DNA from: Arthrobacter gandavensis
GTDB taxonomy: Bacteria; Actinomycetota; Actinomycetes; Actinomycetales; Micrococcaceae
Assembly (NCBI RefSeq): GCF_015355785.1
Contig: NZ_JADKYW010000005.1
Span: 589,468 to 653,467, forward strand
DNA: 64,000 bases
Direction of reading: 5' to 3'
Below the pieces are notes generated by a model. That model had not been told where the DNA came from. It ran no database searches and was given only the letters and a program-made list of their open reading frames with translations. The position numbers and the translations under genes are program-made. Within the stretch, counting starts at the first letter, position 1. Every line of letters starts with the position of its first letter. This document shows positions 59,163 to 64,000 of the stretch, in pieces.

Positions 59163-60785
59163 ATGGGCACCACGCGCCATACCCCATCCGGCGGGGAGCG
59201 GAACACTCCCCCCCGCCGGGCCACACGAAAACACAAGCGGTCCCTCCAGGTGTTCACCGCGCTCATCGTTCTGGCACTGCCTGCGTCCTTCCTGGCATTC
59301 GGCAGCGCCTGGCTGGCGGACATAGGGCTGGGACCGTCAGACAACAGAGCCTCCACCGTGTCACCCGCCGCCGAGGCGACAGCTCCGCCTTCAGCGTCCG
59401 CCTCACCGTCCGCCGCTGACAAGGCTGCGGCTGAGTTCGCGGCGGCGGCGGCCATTGATGTACCGGATTACGTTCCGTCCGGGCCCATGGAGGTGGCTCC
59501 GGGCCAAACGGTGGTCAGCCTGACCTTCGACGACGGTTTCAGCGGTGCCGGGCGGGCAGCGGAGATCATGACTGAGTTCGAATTCCCGGGAACCTTCTAC
59601 CTGAACTCGGGCCTGTTGGATGACGCCGGGTCCCTGACCGTCCGGAAGGCGAAGGAGATGGCCCTCGCCGGGCACGAAATAGGCGGACACACCTTCTCAC
59701 ATCCGGATGTTGAGACCATCGGGCCGGAAGAAGCGCAGCGCGAAATCTGCCAGGACCGGCAGAACCTGCTCGATCTGGGGTTCGAGGTAACCAACTTCGC
59801 CTACCCCTTCGCCAGCAGTGAGGGAGTCACTTCCCTGGTTGAAGCGTGCGGCTACAACAGCGCCCGCGGACTGGGCGGGACGGCAGGCCCCTCCTGCGAA
59901 GGCTGCCCCACCGCCGAATCATTCCAGCCGGAGGAACCGTACCTCCTCAAAGCCCCCTCCCAGGTGGAATGGAACTGGACGCTGGCCGATTTGCAGAACA
60001 GGGTGGAAGCGGCGTCCGGCGGCTGGGTCATTCTGACGTTCCATGGTCTCTGCCCCTACCAGTGCGATTCGATCGATATTGACGAAGAGCTCTTCCAGGA
60101 ATTCACCGAATGGCTTTCCACCCGCACTCAGGACGGCAGCACCGTTGTACGAACCGTGCAGCAGGTAATCGGTGGTCCGAAACACCCGGCCGTCGCCGCG
60201 CCCGCCCCGGCGCCGGCACCGCCCGGGGTGAACGCGCTCCACAATGCGGACCTTGAACAGTGGGCCGGGGAGGAGCCATTGTGCTGGGCTAATGCCCGCT
60301 TTGGCTCCAACGAGGCCACCTCCGGCAAGGCCACGGGCAGGAACGGAAGCACGGGTGCCGGAATAACGATGCACCGGCTGGACACCGGCGACGCCAAATT
60401 GGTGCAGCGCCAGGACCTGGGTGCCTGCGCCCCCGCCGTGCGGGAAGGTGAACGCTACTCACTCCGCCTCTGGTACACCTCAGACGCACCCACCCAGTTC
60501 AGCGTGTACTACCGGGACAGCTTTGGCAGGTGGACCTACTGGCTGCCGAGCCCGGAACTGGCGCCCAGCGCCGCCTTTCGGGAAGCCGAATGGACGACTC
60601 CGCCCGTACCGGCCGAAGCGACAGCGCTCAGTTTCGGCTTGTCGCTGACCTCTGAAGGGTATCTGGTCACGGACGACTATGGGATGTACAGCTCCGCCGG
60701 GGCCCCGCCGCTGTCGGATAAAGCCATCTCGCTCTCCCGTGCGGAAGACGGCTCGCCCGCACCCACCGCGGGCCAGACCCAATGA
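59163..60785 (+). CDS. Membrane-anchored polysaccharide deacetylase with C-terminal carbohydrate-binding-like domain
   Basis: A 540-residue exported protein. A basic N terminus (RRATRKHKRS) and one hydrophobic segment (residues ~30-50) anchor or export it. A NodB-homology domain covers ~115-340: TFDDGFSGAG (metal Asp), GHEIGGHTFSHPDV (two metal His), YPFASSEG and VILTFHGLC (late His). A Pro/Ala linker (PAPAPAPPG) leads to a ~165-residue beta-rich domain (residues ~375-540; LHNADLEQWAGEEPLCW on) that looks like a carbohydrate-binding module. It should remove acetyl groups from an N-acetylated polymer. Cys residues flank the active region (CEGCPT). Start at 59163 by family layout. Overlaps the next gene by four bases. 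Confidence 0.88.
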   Translation: MGTTRHTPSGGERNTPPRRATRKHKRSLQVFTALIVLALPASFLAFGSAWLADIGLGPSDNRASTVSPAAEATAPPSASASPSAADKAAAEFAAAAAIDVPDYVPSGPMEVAPGQTVVSLTFDDGFSGAGRAAEIMTEFEFPGTFYLNSGLLDDAGSLTVRKAKEMALAGHEIGGHTFSHPDVETIGPEEAQREICQDRQNLLDLGFEVTNFAYPFASSEGVTSLVEACGYNSARGLGGTAGPSCEGCPTAESFQPEEPYLLKAPSQVEWNWTLADLQNRVEAASGGWVILTFHGLCPYQCDSIDIDEELFQEFTEWLSTRTQDGSTVVRTVQQVIGGPKHPAVAAPAPAPAPPGVNALHNADLEQWAGEEPLCWANARFGSNEATSGKATGRNGSTGAGITMHRLDTGDAKLVQRQDLGACAPAVREGERYSLRLWYTSDAPTQFSVYYRDSFGRWTYWLPSPELAPSAAFREAEWTTPPVPAEATALSFGLSLTSEGYLVTDDYGMYSSAGAPPLSDKAISLSRAEDGSPAPTAGQTQ

Positions 60786-61549
60786 GGGGACGGATAACGA
60801 TCATGCCCGCCGCTGTCGTCACCGGACTGCTGGGGGCCGGGTGCGCGGTACTGCCGCCGGAGGAGGCATCTTACGGCGATGATGAATACCCATTGCACAC
60901 CGGCATCGTGGCAACCACCTTCTGGGTGGGGGAAATCCATGATCCTGAGGCCGCGGACGGCAGCCAGGTGCGGTCCGCGTACGACCTGTACTGGATGGAG
61001 AGCTACGGCGGCTGCGACGGGCGAGTGGTGGAGGGCAGTTGTGAAACGGAAAAGCGGACCGCGGACAACGGCTATTTCCCCACGGAACTGACTCCGTTGG
61101 AGAACCCTTTCTACCTGGACCTGCCGTTCGACGACGTCAATAATCCAGTGGCCTTCGGCATGCGCGGAGACGTCATTCCCTGGGCCGATGATCCGGGATA
61201 CGCCGGCCGGGAGACTGACAAATCCTTCAGCTACATGAAGAACCGGTGGGTCCGCCTGTCCAAGGATGGCCGTGAATGCTACGGCCAAATCCAAGATGCA
61301 GGTCCGTCGGTCTATGACGACGCCGATTACGTCTTTGGCGATGACGACCGCCGTCCGGCCAATACCCGATACAACGGTGCCGGGCTTGACGTCTCGCCGG
61401 CGCTAAATGGCTGCTTGGGTTTCGCTGACCTCAACGGAGCATCGGACCTCGTCGATTGGCAGTTCGTGGAGGCTGACGACGTGCCCGATGGTCCCTGGCG
61501 GGAAATCGTCACCAGCAGCCAGGTGCAGCTGACACCTGTCGGCCCCTGA
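60782..61549 (+). CDS. Exported lipoprotein of unknown function, polysaccharide-cluster linked
   Basis: A 255-residue protein. A short signal peptide ends in a lipobox-like LGAGC (Cys ~20), predicting a lipid-anchored surface protein. The body is rich in Tyr, Trp, Asp and Gly, with Cys in pairs (GGCDGRVVEGSCE; ECYGQ ... LNGCLGF). The stretch CYGQIQDAGPSVYDD, then YNGAGLDVSPALNGCLGF is reminiscent of double-psi-beta-barrel folds found in RlpA, expansin and GH45-like proteins, which bind or cut polysaccharide; this is a visual resemblance only. Its ATGA overlap with the deacetylase gene implies they act together. I cannot name a family. Confidence 0.7.
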   Translation: MRGRITIMPAAVVTGLLGAGCAVLPPEEASYGDDEYPLHTGIVATTFWVGEIHDPEAADGSQVRSAYDLYWMESYGGCDGRVVEGSCETEKRTADNGYFPTELTPLENPFYLDLPFDDVNNPVAFGMRGDVIPWADDPGYAGRETDKSFSYMKNRWVRLSKDGRECYGQIQDAGPSVYDDADYVFGDDDRRPANTRYNGAGLDVSPALNGCLGFADLNGASDLVDWQFVEADDVPDGPWREIVTSSQVQLTPVGP

Positions 61550-61579
61550 TATTTCACTTCGACCTTTTGGGAGTAGGTT

Positions 61580-62809
61580 ATGGAACCCTGGACAATACTG
61601 GTGATTGCTCTCCTCGTTCTCGGCATCAGCACGCCGTTCTGGGGCGTTGCGGGACTACTGCGGAGGGTTGGGGAATGGCAGAACCGGTCCTCACCCCGGC
61701 AGCTGGCCGCTTCACAGGAGCTCCCCATAAGCCCCGGCCAGGTGGCTGTGCTCATCGCTGCGCACAATGAGGAACTGGTAATCACTGAGACCATCGCGTC
61801 TGCTCTGACCCTGGTCCCGGCGAAGAATATTCATGTAATTTCCGATGGATCCACGGATTCCACAGCCGTAAAGGCCGAGGCAGCCGGAGTGAACTGTCTA
61901 GAGCTGTCACCAAACCGGGGCAAAGCCGGCGCCCTGAGCGCGGGAATTGAGTACTTCGACATGGCAGACAGGTTCGAGGTCGTGCTGCTGCTGGATGCCG
62001 ATACCCGGCTGTCTCCGGACTACCTGCAGACCGGGCTGCAGCTGTTCCGGGACCCTGAGGTAGTTGCCGTGGCCGGCCGGGCGAAGTCGCTGCCCGAGAG
62101 CGGCAGGCACGGATTGGCAGCACGGATACTGCTCGGCTACCGGGAACGCCTGTATGCGGCCGTTCAGCTGTTGCTCAAATACGGTCAGGCCTCCCGTCCC
62201 GCCAATGTAGTGAACATTGTTCCGGGGTTCGCCAGCATGTATCGGGCCCGCGTCCTTCCGTCCATTGACGTGGAGGCCCGGGGGCTGCTGATCGAGGATT
62301 TCAACATGACCTTCGAAGTGCATGCCAAACGGCTGGGCAGGGTGGAGTTCCATCCGCAGGCGGCGGTGGCGTACACCCAGGACCCGGACAATTTGGCGGA
62401 GTACACCCGGCAGGTACGGCGATGGACGCTGGGGTTCTGGCAAACCGTTCGCAGGCACGGTCTTCATATGGGTCGATTCTGGGCGGTGCTGGCGCTGCAC
62501 ATCGTGGAGCTCGTGTCCGCGAGCATCGTCCTGCTCCTCTGCCTGCCCATACTGCTGATTTCAGAAATGACAGAGGTGGCACTGCTGCGTCCGGTGGATA
62601 TCCTGATCGGCGTCCTTCTGCCTGACTATCTCCTGACGGTCTTTGTTGCCTGCAGCCTGCGGCGTCCCGGCCTGCTTCTGGTAGGACTCTTCTTCCCGCT
62701 GGTCCGGCTGCTGGACGCCGGCCTCTGTCTGGTTACTCTCGTTCAGTCCTGGACACAGAAGACGAGCGGGGTGTGGGTCAGCCCGACGCGCAGGCTGCAG
62801 CCAACATAG
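61580..62809 (+). CDS. Processive family-2 glycosyltransferase (PgaC/IcaA-like)
   Basis: A 409-residue membrane glycosyltransferase. One N-terminal membrane segment (residues ~5-25), a cytosolic GT-A domain with VAVLIAAHNEE, SDGSTDST, DADTRL (DxD), EDFNMTFEV (ED base) and the processivity motif QVRRW (residues ~278-282), and three or four C-terminal membrane segments. The order resembles poly-N-acetylglucosamine, hyaluronan and cellulose synthases. It probably polymerises and exports the polymer made from the sugar nucleotides of this cluster; the linked deacetylase suggests N-acetylated sugars. Confidence 0.9.
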   Translation: MEPWTILVIALLVLGISTPFWGVAGLLRRVGEWQNRSSPRQLAASQELPISPGQVAVLIAAHNEELVITETIASALTLVPAKNIHVISDGSTDSTAVKAEAAGVNCLELSPNRGKAGALSAGIEYFDMADRFEVVLLLDADTRLSPDYLQTGLQLFRDPEVVAVAGRAKSLPESGRHGLAARILLGYRERLYAAVQLLLKYGQASRPANVVNIVPGFASMYRARVLPSIDVEARGLLIEDFNMTFEVHAKRLGRVEFHPQAAVAYTQDPDNLAEYTRQVRRWTLGFWQTVRRHGLHMGRFWAVLALHIVELVSASIVLLLCLPILLISEMTEVALLRPVDILIGVLLPDYLLTVFVACSLRRPGLLLVGLFFPLVRLLDAGLCLVTLVQSWTQKTSGVWVSPTRRLQPT

Positions 62810-62871
62810 ACCCGGCAGATGACCGAACATGGGAGACCGGATGACGGCACTGGCCGCAGGCCCGAGCCGTA

Positions 62872-63921
62872 TCAGTCTCCGCCGGATTCGCTGCCCGCGC
62901 CGTACGCGTTCACCAGGGCACATGCGCGGGCAGCCGTCCCGGCGTCGGGCATTGAAATCACGAACCGCGGCCCGGACCCAGTGGACAGCACCAGGGCCGG
63001 ACCGCTGCGCATGACGAATCCGGTGCCGGCGGCGCTGATCCGGTACCCCCAGCCGCCGAAGTCCAGTGCCTGGATGTCCCGCACGGACGCATTGGTGATC
63101 TCCCGATGTGCCAGCGGCATAACCTTCCAGAACCCGCCCGCCAATACCCGCACACCGGCGTCGTCGATGACTGCCCTGCCGGAGCAGAAGATCCGCAGCA
63201 GCATGGCGGCGGGAAGCCCCAGCAGTGCCAGCGCCGGATGGACAAACACCAGGCTTAGGGCAACTACAGCTCCGGTGCCCAGGCTGAGCAGCCAGCTGAC
63301 CATGCCCATGGACAACTCAATGGCCAGGCTTTGCCGGCTGCCGGCCGCACGGCGTGCCTCGGCCGCCAGGGATGAGTCCGCGTTCGCTGCGGCCGCGGCG
63401 GCGTCGACAGTCTCCGGAGCGGGTGTGCGGTCCACCTCCGAAGGGCGGTACAGCCAGGCGCAGAGACCGCCGGCCACACAGCCGGCTGCGGCCGAACTCC
63501 AGATCACCGCCCCGTCAATCACGGCCTGGGAAGCGTCGTCGAGCCCAATCTGACCGGCGACAACTGCGGCGGCCAGCCCCGTCATCAGGGTTCCGAACGC
63601 GATGCCGAAGCCTACTCCGCTGCGGGCAGTCAGCGCCGAGTGGCCGCGGAGCAGGACGGACAAACCCGCGAGGAGTGCCCCGCTTCCTCCGCCGGCGAGG
63701 ACAGCGATGGCCGCCAGGGTCCACAGGGAAGAGTAGCCGTCGACGCCGTCGGACCCCCAGTGGCTGGCAAGCCGGCTGGGAAGACTGCCGGAAACCGTGG
63801 CCATCCATGCTGCCGCAGCCAGCCCAAGGGCCAGCGGGCCAGCAGTTGCACCGATGAGCCAGCGCCGGTTGTAGGCACTCTCGCTGTGCTCCGGACGGTT
63901 CCTAAGTTCTGTCTTTTCCAT
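62872..63921 (-). CDS. DUF1648-like membrane protein
   Basis: A 349-residue membrane protein. The N-terminal region (PLALGLAAAAWMATVSGSLP then HWGSDGVDGYSS) matches the DUF1648 pattern, in which a conserved HWG-x-G-x(n)-Y motif follows the first membrane segment. About six membrane segments are followed by a beta-rich C-terminal domain of ~100 residues (RIFCSGRAVIDDAGVRVLAGG onward) that resembles a PH-like module. The function of this family is unknown. It is convergent with the glycosyltransferase gene and its start is 79 bases from the window end. Confidence 0.8.
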   Translation of the reverse strand: MEKTELRNRPEHSESAYNRRWLIGATAGPLALGLAAAAWMATVSGSLPSRLASHWGSDGVDGYSSLWTLAAIAVLAGGGSGALLAGLSVLLRGHSALTARSGVGFGIAFGTLMTGLAAAVVAGQIGLDDASQAVIDGAVIWSSAAAGCVAGGLCAWLYRPSEVDRTPAPETVDAAAAAANADSSLAAEARRAAGSRQSLAIELSMGMVSWLLSLGTGAVVALSLVFVHPALALLGLPAAMLLRIFCSGRAVIDDAGVRVLAGGFWKVMPLAHREITNASVRDIQALDFGGWGYRISAAGTGFVMRSGPALVLSTGSGPRFVISMPDAGTAARACALVNAYGAGSESGGD

Positions 63922-64000
63922 GCACTCCCCCGCTGCCTGTCCGGTACGTGGCGGACAGGACTGTCCGTCGACCCTAACAGGGACGAAGAGCGGGGGCCGG

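Overview
This 64 kb window is chromosomal DNA from a high-GC Gram-positive actinobacterium, most likely an Arthrobacter-type member of the Micrococcaceae. The reasons are the pervasive G/C third positions, the GTG starts, the four-base stop/start overlaps, a menaquinone-linked respiratory gene set and an actinobacterial PaaR-regulated phenylacetate regulon. I see no tRNA, rRNA, CRISPR array, phage or insertion sequence. Genus assignment is inference from gene content only.

Layout. 0-3 kb: PAP2 phosphatase, MFS exporter and metallo-beta-lactamase-fold hydrolase. 3-7.4 kb: branched-chain 2-oxoacid dehydrogenase genes (E1 alpha, E1 beta, E2) with a divergent Lrp/AsnC regulator. 7.4-11.1 kb: a copper/heme module made of a membrane protein, CopC, a PCuAC lipoprotein with a His-rich repeat tail, and a Tat-exported DyP peroxidase. 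11.3-33.4 kb: a nearly complete phenylacetate pathway in several units (paaABCDE-paaG; paaI, paaK, paaR; paaZ; paaJ-paaF-paaH), interleaved with oligopeptidase B, DedA, a secreted SGNH hydrolase, an alcohol dehydrogenase, a tyrosine phosphatase and a MerR regulator. 33.4-41.5 kb: a second acyl-CoA catabolic cluster of unknown substrate (MDR reductase, PaaK-like ligase, AtoE-type carboxylate transporter, IclR regulator, two enoyl-CoA hydratases, a 3-hydroxyacyl-CoA dehydrogenase); it looks less GC-rich than its surroundings. 42-45 kb: VOC protein, CPBP protease, NAD(P)H-hydrate dehydratase and histidine phosphatase. 44.8-53 kb: narGHJI plus narK. 53.1-56.3 kb: menB, menE, menA. 56.7-62.8 kb: an exopolysaccharide cluster (nucleotide-sugar dehydrogenase, epimerase, polysaccharide deacetylase, lipoprotein, processive family-2 glycosyltransferase). 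62.9-63.9 kb: a DUF1648-like membrane protein.

How the genes work together. PaaK activates phenylacetate, PaaABCE (matured with PaaD) epoxidises it, PaaG isomerises to the oxepin, PaaZ opens and oxidises the ring, PaaJ/F/H complete beta-oxidation and PaaI rescues CoA. Five sites resembling the PaaR operator known from Corynebacterium lie in front of paaA, paaI, paaR, paaZ and paaJ. Menaquinone made with MenBEA is the electron donor to the adjacent nitrate reductase.

The most unusual signals are: (1) five dispersed intergenic palindromes of 56-62 nt at 7.4, 11.2, 22.7, 27.8 and 55.3 kb, two of them perfect and loopless, with compensated changes between copies and always at gene 3' ends; (2) an identical three-half-site element CGGAA-N5-TTCCG-N5-CGGAA at both promoter regions of the IclR-linked catabolic cluster; (3) a 15-bp minisatellite encoding a His-Gly-Thr-Glu-Thr tail on the copper chaperone; and (4) an uncharacterised polysaccharide cluster with an orphan lipoprotein.
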